Part shown: positions 32,274 through 39,835 of the stretch, in pieces
Numbering within the stretch: position 1 is the stretch's first letter
Layout of the letters: the number at the start of each line of letters is the position of its first letter
From: Chloroflexota bacterium
Lineage (GTDB): Bacteria > Chloroflexota > Anaerolineae > UBA4142 > SHND01
DNA length: 39,970 nt
Assembly (NCBI GenBank): GCA_029778615.1
Contig: JAKOPZ010000147.1
Coordinates: forward strand, 1 to 39,970
Direction of reading: 5' to 3'
Notes under the pieces: generated by a model
Databases searched by the model: none
Seen by the model: only the letters and a program-made list of their open reading frames with translations
Told to the model about the DNA's origin: nothing
Program-made: the position numbers and the translations under genes

Positions 32274-32343
32274 CTGCCTACCGCTTAACGCTTACCGATC
32301 ACCGCTTACCGCTTACCGCTTACCGCTTCCCGACTCCTGACCC
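32274..32343. repeat. Heptad array H5, directly before the beta-phosphoglucomutase start
   Basis: Ten 7-base units, mostly CCGCTTA: CTGCCTA, CCGCTTA, ACGCTTA, CCGATCA, CCGCTTA three times, CCGCTTC, CCGACTC, CTGACCC. The last base is immediately before the ATG at 32344, so it replaces the usual ribosome-binding site. Confidence 0.85.
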
Positions 32344-32997
32344 ATGATCCTGCGCGGCTTTATCTTTGACCTCGACGGCGTTATCACCGACACGGCAGAA
32401 TATCACTTTCGCGGGTGGAAGCGGCTGGCGGACGAAAATGGATTTCCGTTTGACCGCGCGGCGAATGAAAAACTGCGCGGCGTCTCGCGGCGTGAATCCC
32501 TTTTGCGTCTGCTTGGCAAACGCGCGGCGGAATTTTCCGAAGCGCAATTGCAGGACATGATGACGCGCAAGAATGAATACTATTTGCAGTTCATTCAAGA
32601 AATCACGCCGCGCGATTTGCTGCCCGGCGCTAAAGAGCTGTTGCACGAACTGCGCGCGAACGGGTACAAAATCGCGCTCGGCTCGGCGAGCAAAAACGCG
32701 CGCCAAGTTTTGCAAGCGCTCGGAATTGAAAATCTATTCGATGCGATTGCCGACGGTTACAGCGTTCAGGAACAAAAGCCCGCGCCAGATTTGTTTCTGT
32801 TCGCCGCGCGCGAATTGGGCTTGCCGCCAAATGAATGTGTAGTGGTGGAGGACGCGGAAGCGGGAATCCAAGCGGCGAAAGCGGGCGGTTTCTTGGCGGT
32901 GGGCATCGGACCACCCGAACGCGTGCCCAACGCCGACGCCGTCTTTCCAAATCTTGACGGCGTACAGCTCCAAGATATTTTGACAGCGTTAGAGTAA
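32344..32997 (+). CDS. pgmB: Beta-phosphoglucomutase (HAD superfamily)
   Basis: A 217-residue HAD phosphatase-fold enzyme. Motif I FDLDGVITDT has nucleophile D9 and acid D11. Motif II is LGSASK, motif III the Lys in QEQKPAPD, motif IV VVEDAEAGIQAA. The helical cap (about 15-80) contains the substrate-side segment FHFRGWKRLADENG and RGVSRRESL. It converts beta-glucose-1-phosphate from the GH65 phosphorylase to glucose-6-phosphate. The start is ATG 32344, with heptad array H5 in place of a ribosome site. A strong terminator begins at the stop codon. Confidence 0.93.
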   Translation: MILRGFIFDLDGVITDTAEYHFRGWKRLADENGFPFDRAANEKLRGVSRRESLLRLLGKRAAEFSEAQLQDMMTRKNEYYLQFIQEITPRDLLPGAKELLHELRANGYKIALGSASKNARQVLQALGIENLFDAIADGYSVQEQKPAPDLFLFAARELGLPPNECVVVEDAEAGIQAAKAGGFLAVGIGPPERVPNADAVFPNLDGVQLQDILTALE

Positions 32998-33030
32998 AAC
33001 TGCCGAGCCGCGCGCGGCAGTTTTTTATTT
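32996..33030 (+). terminator. Terminator of the sugar operon
   Basis: AAAACTGCCG (32996-33005) pairs with CGGCAGTTTT (33015-33024), loop AGCCGCGCG, T6 following. Confidence 0.9.
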
Positions 33031-33049
33031 GCGCGCGGTGAATCGAACG

Positions 33050-33136
33050 CATCCGAAAACGTTCTTCCAACTTTGGAAACAACAGTCTTGAGCGCTGAGC
33101 GCAACAAAGCAAGTTGGATTTTAGGGTTTTCGGATG
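33050..33136. repeat. Long two-stage inverted repeat before tsaE
   Basis: CATCCGAAAAC (33050-33060) is inverted at 33126-33136 (11 of 11) and TCCAACTT (33066-33073) at 33111-33118 (8 of 8), with GCGC-TGA-GCGC near the apex. The right arm ends 10 bases before the tsaE -10 box. Confidence 0.75.
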
Positions 33137-33146
33137 TGTTCTAGTG

Positions 33147-33152
33147 TATAAT
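33147..33152 (+). promoter_or_regulatory. -10 element for a leaderless tsaE mRNA
   Basis: TATAAT at 33147-33152, with eight bases to the GTG start at 33161, so the predicted leader is about two bases. No good -35 is found. Confidence 0.55.
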
Positions 33153-33160
33153 TATTCGTC

Positions 33161-33649
33161 GTGACAATTCCTGCTTCAGTCCTCGAAATCGCCAGCCCGA
33201 GTGTGGAACAAACTCAAGAACTCGGCGCGCGTCTTGGCAAAATCGTGCAGGCGGGCGATGTCATCGCGCTGCAAGGCGATTTGGGCGCGGGGAAAACGAA
33301 TTTTGTGCAAGGACTGGCGCGCGGCTTGGGAATCACCGAAGATGTGAACTCGCCCACCTTCATTCTGGCGAACGAATATTATTCGGGACGATTGCCGTTG
33401 TTTCATATTGACGCGTATCGCGTTCGGGACGCGGCAGAGGCAGAAGGATTTGGGCTTGACGATTATTTGAATGGGAACGGCGTCACGGTGATTGAGTGGG
33501 CGGAACGCGTGCGCGACGCTCTGCCGCGCGATGTGCTGTGGATTCAATTCGAGTACGTGAGCGAAAACGCGCGCGGAATTCAATTAGACGCATTGGGTAA
33601 AGAATCTCGTGCGCGTTTGGACGAATTGGAAAATGCTGCTCGCGCTTGA
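33161..33649 (+). CDS. tsaE: tRNA threonylcarbamoyladenosine biosynthesis ATPase TsaE
   Basis: A 162-residue P-loop protein needed with TsaB and TsaD for t6A37 modification of ANN-decoding tRNAs. Walker A is GDLGAGKTN (residues 39-47). SPTFILANEYYSGRLPLFHIDAYRV is the conserved switch and DAYR segment, and VTVIEWAERV the C-terminal block. The start is GTG 33161, placed eight bases after TATAAT. It overlaps tsaB by 17 bases. Confidence 0.95.
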   Translation: MTIPASVLEIASPSVEQTQELGARLGKIVQAGDVIALQGDLGAGKTNFVQGLARGLGITEDVNSPTFILANEYYSGRLPLFHIDAYRVRDAAEAEGFGLDDYLNGNGVTVIEWAERVRDALPRDVLWIQFEYVSENARGIQLDALGKESRARLDELENAARA

Positions 33650-34319
33650 TACCTCCACCGCCGCGTCGTCCATCGCGCTGTATGATGAACGCGGCGTTCT
33701 CGCGGAACTCACCTGGCACACGCACGAAAATCACACGCGCAGTCTGCTGCCCGAAATCGTGCGCCTGATGGAACTGGTGGACTCGAACGCGCAACAAGTG
33801 CGCGCGATTGGCGTTGCAACGGGACCGGGTTCGTTTACGGGCTTGCGCATCGGCTTGAGCGCGGCGAAAGGTCTGGCCTTCAGTTTGAACGCGGCGTTGA
33901 TTGGGGTCCCGACGCTGGACATTACAGCGCACGCGCACGCGGATTCTGCATTGCCCGTGTGTGCGATTTTGCAAGCGGGACGCGGACGCTACGCGGCGGC
34001 GTTGTACGAAAAAGCAAACAACATGATGCAGCGCATGAGCGATTATTTTTTCGCGTCCACCGAAGCGTTCGCGGCAGAGCTGGAAAAATCGGCGCGCGCA
34101 AGGTCGGGAAAAATTTTGGCGGCGGGCGAAGCGGACCAAAATTTGCGTGCGGTGTTGGCGCGCGAATTGCCGGAAAAAATCGTATTTGTTTCGGAAGGGC
34201 TGAACGTTCGCCGCGCCGGTGTGCTTGGCGCGTGCGCGTGGACGCGCTGGCAAGCCGGACGCGCAGACGATTTGCAAACTCTCGCGCCCTATTACATTCC
34301 AACTGCGTCACTGGCGTAA
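33633..34319 (+). CDS. tsaB: tRNA threonylcarbamoyladenosine biosynthesis protein TsaB
   Basis: A 228-residue ASKHA-fold scaffold that pairs with TsaD. It begins MLLALDTSTAASSIALYDE. The GPGSFTGLRIGLSAAKGLA block is typical of TsaB, and the C-terminus is short compared with TsaD. ATG 33633 lies inside the end of tsaE, so the two are coupled. TsaD is not in the window. Confidence 0.95.
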   Translation: MLLALDTSTAASSIALYDERGVLAELTWHTHENHTRSLLPEIVRLMELVDSNAQQVRAIGVATGPGSFTGLRIGLSAAKGLAFSLNAALIGVPTLDITAHAHADSALPVCAILQAGRGRYAAALYEKANNMMQRMSDYFFASTEAFAAELEKSARARSGKILAAGEADQNLRAVLARELPEKIVFVSEGLNVRRAGVLGACAWTRWQAGRADDLQTLAPYYIPTASLA

Positions 34320-34350
34320 CGCGACTGACGCAGCGCATCGCACATTCGGA

Positions 34351-34380
34351 CGCGGATGAACGCAGATAAACGCGGAAATG
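34351..34380. repeat. Three 10-bp direct repeats between tsaB and the acetyltransferase gene
   Basis: CGCGGATGAA, CGCAGATAAA, CGCGGAAATG lie in tandem. Unlike the 7-bp arrays, the period is 10. Confidence 0.55.
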
Positions 34381-34427
34381 GCAGAGCCAGCGCGCACGCG
34401 TCGTAAACCTGTCCGGTCGAGTACTCG

Positions 34428-35081
34428 ATGATTGATTTTGACGGTCTACCCGTTTATGTGGAGCCGATGGCGGTTTCGGATTTGGCGGATGTGTTGAACA
34501 TTGAACGCATGTCCTTTCCGTCACCGTGGTCTTCGCGCGCATACGAATACGAACTGCGCTATAACGAAATGGCGCACTATTTTGTCGCCCGCATTGCAGG
34601 TTTGAGCAACGGCAATGGACACGGGTTAGTTGGCTGGTTAAAACAAAAATTCCAGCCGACTGCTGCCTTCAAGTCACCGGAGACCGTTGGGTATGTGGGT
34701 TATTGGTTGATGGCGGGCGAAGCACACATCAGTACGATTGCGGTGCGTCCTGACATGCGCAGACATTCGCTCGGCGAATTGCTTTTGGCGTACACGTTGA
34801 ACGACGCCGCCAAACACAGCGCGCACGTGGCAACCTTGGAAGTGCGCGTTTCCAATACGACCGCGCAGCAGTTGTATCTCAAATACGGATTTGACAAAGT
34901 GGGTTTGCGTAAAGCGTACTATTCCGATAACAACGAAGACGCGTTCGTCATGACGACGCCCACCTTGAACTCGGCGCCGTATCAACAGCGCCTTCAGCGC
35001 CTCTACACGGCACTGCGAATGCGTTTGCAAGAGAGCGCCTTTTTTCACGGCGCGCGTCATTTAACGCGCCCATCATCTTGA
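34428..35081 (+). CDS. rimI: GNAT N-acetyltransferase, RimI-like
   Basis: A 217-residue GNAT. VEPMAVSDLADVLNIERMSFPSPWSSRAYEYEL is the usual RimI opening. AHISTIAVRPDMRRHSLGELLL is the acetyl-CoA-binding motif A, with Ser in place of the first Gly. LEVRVSNTTAQQLYLKYGFDKVGLRKAYYSDNNEDAFVM is motif B. It is longer than RimI of E. coli because of an insertion at about 62-90 (SNGNGHGLVGWLKQKFQPT). It probably acetylates a ribosomal or other protein N-terminus, as implied by the tsaE-tsaB neighbourhood. No clear ribosome-binding site. Confidence 0.85.
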   Translation: MIDFDGLPVYVEPMAVSDLADVLNIERMSFPSPWSSRAYEYELRYNEMAHYFVARIAGLSNGNGHGLVGWLKQKFQPTAAFKSPETVGYVGYWLMAGEAHISTIAVRPDMRRHSLGELLLAYTLNDAAKHSAHVATLEVRVSNTTAQQLYLKYGFDKVGLRKAYYSDNNEDAFVMTTPTLNSAPYQQRLQRLYTALRMRLQESAFFHGARHLTRPSS

Positions 35082-35161
35082 CTTAACCTACCTTTTGGAA
35101 AATGGGTAGCGTCGCCGGAGACCAACGCGGCGGCGCCAACGTAGAGTAAAGGAGAACGCGT

Positions 35162-35392
35162 ATGGCTGTGAGTGTAGACCTATTGGAAATTTTGCGTTGC
35201 CCGAACTGTGTACGCAATGGACCGGCCGCGGGCATGTTGGATATGGTGCGCGCCGATACCGCCCTCCCGTTTTTGGTGTGCCGCGATTGTGCGCGCAAGT
35301 ATCCCATCAAAAATGATATTCCCATCATGTTGATTGAAGAAGGCGACAAATATCAAAGCATGACGGTGGAACAACTGCCGACGACGATTTAA
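35162..35392 (+). CDS. Trm112-like zinc ribbon protein
   Basis: A 76-residue protein with a four-Cys zinc ribbon (C13, C16, C40, C43) and the signature LLEILRCPNC, LPFLVCRDCARKYPIKNDIPIMLIEEG. Trm112/UPF0434 proteins activate methyltransferases; the partner here is not identified. AAAGGAG (35148-35154) precedes the ATG by seven bases. The second nested hairpin repeat begins four bases after its stop. Confidence 0.9.
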   Translation: MAVSVDLLEILRCPNCVRNGPAAGMLDMVRADTALPFLVCRDCARKYPIKNDIPIMLIEEGDKYQSMTVEQLPTTI

Positions 35393-35395
35393 GGC

Positions 35396-35540
35396 AGGAC
35401 TTTCGCTCAGATGTCATTTCGAGCCGTTCCCTCAGTGCTTCGGGACATGCTTTGCGAGAAATCTCAGTGGTACAGTGCAAGATTTCTCACAGAGTTTACC
35501 CCGAAGGATTGAGGGGTTCGAAATGACAAGCGCAAGTCCT
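35396..35540. repeat. Nested hairpin repeat, copy 2
   Basis: Core 35412-35528. TGTCATTTCGAGCC (35412-35425) is inverted as GGTTCGAAATGACA (35515-35528). The CCCTCAGTGCTTCGGG stretch pairs imperfectly with CCGAAGGATTGAGGG, and GAGAAATCTCAG with a GATTTCTC arm. The flanks form AGGACTTTCGCT (35396-35407) with AGCGCAAGTCCT (35529-35540), one mismatch. About 40 bases of the left half are almost identical to copy 1. Confidence 0.85.
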
Positions 35541-35639
35541 ATAAGGATACGGTGACAGGGACGCGAATCGAATTTACCAAGATTTGATTTCGGCTCCCGC
35601 GCGGTCCGCTTTCGCAACGCGGAACGCATGGAAAGCGTA

Positions 35640-37085
35640 ATGAAGAAAATTTTTTCCTTTGTGGCGGCGCTGTGCTTGTTTGCCCTTGCGCTGCCTGCTT
35701 TCGCGCAGAGCGCGATTACGGTAAAGAATCAAGACATCGCGTTTGATTTTCCTAAAAGCATGACGTTTTCGATTGACGCGTCGAGTGCGAGCGAGATTCA
35801 AACGATGACTCTCGTGGCGCGTTTTGAAAATGTCACGCGGCGCGTGCAGGCGAAAATTACGCCCGCCAAAGAGGTTAAAGCGCAGGTCAAATGGAATCTG
35901 GATACCGATTCGTCCGGCGCCGACGGCGGTTACTTGCCGCCCGGTGTTTCCGCGAATTATACGTGGGTCATTCAAGACGCGGCGGGCAATAAACTCGAAA
36001 CCGACCCGCAAACCTTCACGGTGGCGGACAATCGGATTGCGTGGCAGACCGTGGAAAATGATGACCTCGCGATTCATTGGTACGGCGCGGGCAAAGCATT
36101 TGGTCAAGACATTTTTGACGCGGGCATCGCAACCTTAAAAAAGGTGCGCGATGAATTGGGCGCGGGCACCGGCGGCAAAGTCCACATTTGGTTTTATACC
36201 GACAGCGAAGATTTTCGCACTTCGATGCCCGATATGAATGTGTGGACGGGCGGGCGGAGTTTTGGCGAATATCGTTCCATTATTTTGTTGACAACGCCGA
36301 CGGACCCGCAAGAAGCGATCGAAGGCGCGCGGCACGAACTGACGCATCAAGTTGTGTTCGATTCTTTAGGCGGGGGCTTTGCGCGACAGGCGTTCCCGCA
36401 TTGGTTCAACGAAGGGCTCGCGACGTACAATCAATTCAACGGCGGTTCGCTGCCCGGGTATCTGGCGACGCCGCTCAAGAATGCAATCAAAAACGACAAC
36501 TTGCCGCGCTTGAAATCGCGCGACGGGAACTTTCCCGCCGACCCAACCGAAGCCTTAATGTCCTACGCGCTCAGTTATTCGATTGTGGATTTGATGTTCA
36601 AACAATTCGGCGCGGACAAAGTGCATGACGTCTATGCGTTGTTCCAAAAGGGCACCGCTGCCGACGACGCGTTCAAGCAAGTGTTTGGCGTAGATACCGA
36701 CGGTTTGGACAATCTGTATCGCAAATCGGTTGGCTTGGCGGAACGCGATTATTCCGCGAGCGGAATTCCGACGCCGAAATCTATTCCAACCTTTGCGCTG
36801 TCCTCGGCGGAAACTCCGACCCAAAAAGGCGCCGCGACGCCGACGACACAATCTGTCGCCGTTGCCAATACGCCCGCGTCCGGCGCAGCGACGAATGTGC
36901 CGCAAAGCAGTAATGCCAACAACAACGGCGGCGCGACCACCGGTTTGTGCGGCGGTGTGCTGGGCGTATTTGCCTTTGCCATGCTTGGCGCGTACGTGAC
37001 CAGTCGTCGCACACGCCGCGCATCCGATGCCATGCTGCGCGACGACTTGGCATCGCGCAAGCGGCGCAAGCCGACACAGCACTAG
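35640..37085 (+). CDS. Exported metallopeptidase (peptidase MA type), twin 1
   Basis: A 481-residue gluzincin-like protein. Signal peptide (MKKIFSFVAALCLFALALPAFAQS), a beta-sandwich-like N-domain (about 25-135), and the catalytic domain with HELTH at 232-236 and the third ligand E258 in HWFNEGLATYN. A Thr/Ala/Asn-rich stalk (about 385-430) leads to TTGLCGGVLGVFAFAMLGAYVTSRRTRR: GLCGG, a membrane helix and a basic end. The start is ATG 35640, with GGAAAG ahead and a signal peptide immediately; an ATG four codons upstream is possible. It is a paralogue of the next gene. A long hairpin with T tract separates them. Confidence 0.9.
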   Translation: MKKIFSFVAALCLFALALPAFAQSAITVKNQDIAFDFPKSMTFSIDASSASEIQTMTLVARFENVTRRVQAKITPAKEVKAQVKWNLDTDSSGADGGYLPPGVSANYTWVIQDAAGNKLETDPQTFTVADNRIAWQTVENDDLAIHWYGAGKAFGQDIFDAGIATLKKVRDELGAGTGGKVHIWFYTDSEDFRTSMPDMNVWTGGRSFGEYRSIILLTTPTDPQEAIEGARHELTHQVVFDSLGGGFARQAFPHWFNEGLATYNQFNGGSLPGYLATPLKNAIKNDNLPRLKSRDGNFPADPTEALMSYALSYSIVDLMFKQFGADKVHDVYALFQKGTAADDAFKQVFGVDTDGLDNLYRKSVGLAERDYSASGIPTPKSIPTFALSSAETPTQKGAATPTTQSVAVANTPASGAATNVPQSSNANNNGGATTGLCGGVLGVFAFAMLGAYVTSRRTRRASDAMLRDDLASRKRRKPTQH

Positions 37086-37093
37086 ATTTGGTG

Positions 37094-37150
37094 GGGCAAA
37101 GAATTTTTCACCACGCGCGCGAGGCGGAAAATTCTTTGCCCTCTCTTTTT
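37094..37150 (+). terminator. Hairpin with T tract between the twin peptidase genes
   Basis: GGGCAAAGAATTTT (37094-37107) pairs with AAAATTCTTTGCCC (37128-37141), 14 perfect pairs, followed by TCTCTTTTT, which ends directly at the ATG of twin 2. Confidence 0.85.
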
Positions 37151-38548
37151 ATGCGATTACGAATTTTCTTGTTCGGTGCAGTAATCGCGCTGGCTCTGGT
37201 TTCACCTTCCGCGCTGGGCGCCCAATCGCCCATCGTCGTCAAATCCCAAACGCTCGACATGAATTTTCCGCGTGCGATGCGTTTTACCATTCAAGCCGAA
37301 AGCAGCGCGCCGCTTCAAGAATTGCGTTTGACCGTGTGGCAGCACGGCGTTGCGCTCGGCTCACGTTTCACCCCCCCCTTTACGCCCGCCAAAAATGTGC
37401 GCGCCACCTTTGAGTGGGATTTTCAATCCTTTTCGTCAGGCGGCTATTTGCCTCCCGGCACGCGCGGCGAATATACCTGGCACCTTGTGGACGCGGCAGG
37501 CAATGTCTTGGATACGCCGCGCACCAGTTATATTGTCAGCGACCCGACCCAAAAGTGGAGTGTTTTATCCAATGACGATTTGCGCGTGAGTTGGTACGTG
37601 GGCGATGCTGCCTTTGGTGCGGCAGTGTTTGAGCGCGCGATCTTGGCGCGCGAATTTTTGGCAAAGGATTTGGGAATTGAAAATGTAGACGCGCTCCAAG
37701 TTTTTATTTACGCGGACAAACAAGATTTTTTTGAATCTCTGCCGCCCTTTTCAGCAGAATGGACGGGCGGGCGAACGTTTCCCGAGTACGGCGTCATTAT
37801 GATAAATTTCGCGCCCGACAATTTGGATTGGGGTCTGCGCGCGACCAGTCACGAATTGAGTCACGCGATTTTGCACGCGAAAATTCGCGGGACGATTGGC
37901 GAGTTGTCCATTCCGCATTGGCTCGATGAAGGACTGGCGGTCTACAACGAAACCAACGACCACGCGCCGGATGCACAATTCGAGGAAGCATTTCAACCGG
38001 CGGTGCGGCACAACGCGTTGATTCCGCTCCGTTCCATGCAGCTCCGTTTTCCGGATGATTCGGGGCAGGCGCAGCTTGCGTACGGGCAGAGCTTTAGCGT
38101 CGTCAAGTTTATGATTGAAGAATACGGCAAGGAAAAATTCGCCGCGCTGTTGGACATTTACGAAAAAGGAAGTTCGCCGGACGAAGGTTTGACTGCTGTG
38201 TATGGAATGGACCAGGACGAATTGGAAAACGCGTGGCGCAAAAAAATTGGCGCGCCGCCGCGCGAATTTTCTTCCGCGCGTTTGCCGACCCTCGCGCCGC
38301 GCCCGACCTATGAATTTTCATCGCCGCTCGAAACGGTTACGGTTGCGGTGCCTCAGGCAACTTCGACGCCCGAAGCGACGCGCGCGGCGCTGCTCGCAAC
38401 ACCTCCGCCTGCCAGCGCGATTCCCGCGCAAGCGCCACAAATCCCCGTGAGTGGGTTGTGCGGGGGAGTCTTGATGTTGAGCGGCATCGTCGCGTTCACG
38501 TTGCGCCGTCCCAAGAATCAAATTCCGCGCAACACAAACCAGCACTAA
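37151..38548 (+). CDS. Exported metallopeptidase (peptidase MA type), twin 2
   Basis: A 465-residue paralogue of twin 1. Signal peptide (MRLRIFLFGAVIALALVSPSALGA), the same N-domain (IVVKSQTLDMNFPRAMRFTI; SSGGYLPPGTRGEYTWHLVDAAGN), HELSH at 234-238 and E260 in HWLDEGLAVYN. The spacing between HEXXH and Glu is the same in both twins. The C-terminus is VSGLCGGVLMLSGIVAFTLRRPKN, the GLCGG, helix and basic pattern again. The ATG at 37151 is directly after a terminator T tract with no ribosome-binding site. Confidence 0.9.
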   Translation: MRLRIFLFGAVIALALVSPSALGAQSPIVVKSQTLDMNFPRAMRFTIQAESSAPLQELRLTVWQHGVALGSRFTPPFTPAKNVRATFEWDFQSFSSGGYLPPGTRGEYTWHLVDAAGNVLDTPRTSYIVSDPTQKWSVLSNDDLRVSWYVGDAAFGAAVFERAILAREFLAKDLGIENVDALQVFIYADKQDFFESLPPFSAEWTGGRTFPEYGVIMINFAPDNLDWGLRATSHELSHAILHAKIRGTIGELSIPHWLDEGLAVYNETNDHAPDAQFEEAFQPAVRHNALIPLRSMQLRFPDDSGQAQLAYGQSFSVVKFMIEEYGKEKFAALLDIYEKGSSPDEGLTAVYGMDQDELENAWRKKIGAPPREFSSARLPTLAPRPTYEFSSPLETVTVAVPQATSTPEATRAALLATPPPASAIPAQAPQIPVSGLCGGVLMLSGIVAFTLRRPKNQIPRNTNQH

Positions 38549-38567
38549 TTCACCAACCATCCCGCGC

Positions 38568-39689
38568 ATGAATCTGAACCCTTTTCAACTCGAACGTTAT
38601 TTCGCCAAATATGAATTCAACGTCGAATATACGCTGTGCTCTTCGGACTGTGAAGCGATGACGATAGCCGATTTGCTCGCGCTGGAAGAGAATGCGCGCG
38701 CCAAGTTCGACGCGCAGTGGCTTGGTTATACTGAATCGCCCGGCGCGCCGTCGTTGCGTCAAGAAATCGCGCGCGTGTATGAAACGATTTCGCCCGAACA
38801 GGTCCTCGTGCACACAGGCGCCGAAGAGGCGATTTTTCTGTTTATGCACGCGGCGTTGAACGCGGGCGACCACATTATTGTGCATGCGCCGTGCTATCAA
38901 TCGTTGATGGAAGTTGCGCGGGGCATTGGCTGCGAGGTCACGCGCTGGAGTGCGCGGGAGGAAAATCGTTGGGCGTTGGATGTGGAGGAATTGCGCGCGT
39001 TGATTCGCCCCAACACGCGCGTCATCGTCATCAACACGCCGCACAATCCCACAGGGTATTTGATGCCACGCGCAGATTATTCGCGAGTCAATGATTTGGC
39101 GCGCGCACACAACATTATTTTGTTTTCGGATGAGGTGTATCGCGAGTCCGAGTACGACGCGACGACGCGGCTGCCCGCCGCGTGTGACGTGAACCGGAAC
39201 GCGGTTTCGCTCGGCGTCATGTCCAAAACATATGGACTGCCCGGTCTTCGCATCGGCTGGGTTGCGACGCACAACGCGAGTTTGTACGAACGCATGACGG
39301 CATTGAAAGATTACACGACGATATGCAACAGCGCGCCGAGTGAATTTCTCGCGGAACTTGCGCTGCGGCATCGCGCAAAATTGGCGGCGCGAAATGTGGA
39401 CATCATCGCTCGCAATTTGAATCTTTTGGATGAATTCTTTGCCGAGCACGCCGAGCAGTTTGAATGGCTTTGCCCGCGCGCCGGACCCATCGCGTTTCCA
39501 AAATTGAAACGCGCGAACGCGGAAAAATTCTGTCACGAACTTGTGACGCGCGCGGGCGTTTTGCTTTTGCCGGGCACATTGTTCGACGACGCGGGGAATC
39601 ATTTTCGCATCGGCTTTGGCAGAAAGAATCTGCCCGAAGCGCTGGCGCGCACGCGCACATTTTTGGCAGAAAACGCCGTCCTGTTTTGA
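38568..39689 (+). CDS. PLP-dependent aminotransferase, class I/II
   Basis: A 373-residue fold-type I enzyme. Cofactor sites: LVHTGAEEAIF, INTPHNPTGYL (Asn for the PLP ring O), FSDEVYRESEYD (Asp and Tyr), and Schiff-base K220 in VMSKTYGLPGLRIGW. The final Arg that binds the substrate carboxylate lies in HFRIGFGR. It resembles the capreomycidine synthase/VioD-like group of aminotransferases, but that is weak and the substrate is open. It starts 19 bases after the twin 2 stop, without a clear ribosome site, and is followed by a bidirectional terminator. Confidence 0.88.
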   Translation: MNLNPFQLERYFAKYEFNVEYTLCSSDCEAMTIADLLALEENARAKFDAQWLGYTESPGAPSLRQEIARVYETISPEQVLVHTGAEEAIFLFMHAALNAGDHIIVHAPCYQSLMEVARGIGCEVTRWSAREENRWALDVEELRALIRPNTRVIVINTPHNPTGYLMPRADYSRVNDLARAHNIILFSDEVYRESEYDATTRLPAACDVNRNAVSLGVMSKTYGLPGLRIGWVATHNASLYERMTALKDYTTICNSAPSEFLAELALRHRAKLAARNVDIIARNLNLLDEFFAEHAEQFEWLCPRAGPIAFPKLKRANAEKFCHELVTRAGVLLLPGTLFDDAGNHFRIGFGRKNLPEALARTRTFLAENAVLF

Positions 39690-39738
39690 CAAACTATTTG
39701 TCCGCGTTATACTTGCGCGAACTCGAGCGGTCATTTTT

Positions 39739-39797
39739 TATGGTCTGCGGCAAGGTTGCCTCGCCAAGAGGGAATCTCGCGCAGACCGTAATTTTTT
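39739..39797. terminator. Bidirectional terminator after the aminotransferase gene
   Basis: TATGGTCTGCG (39739-39749) pairs with CGCAGACCGTA (39780-39790), one G-T pair, with T-rich runs on both outer sides (39734-39739 and 39792-39797). Confidence 0.75.
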
Positions 39798-39835
39798 GTC
39801 GCGATAGTTCACTAATAAACGATTTTATCCAAAGT

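Noticed and set aside
38550-39734. 394-residue open frame antisense to the aminotransferase gene
   Set aside because: Arg-rich shadow; the plus strand has all PLP-site motifs.
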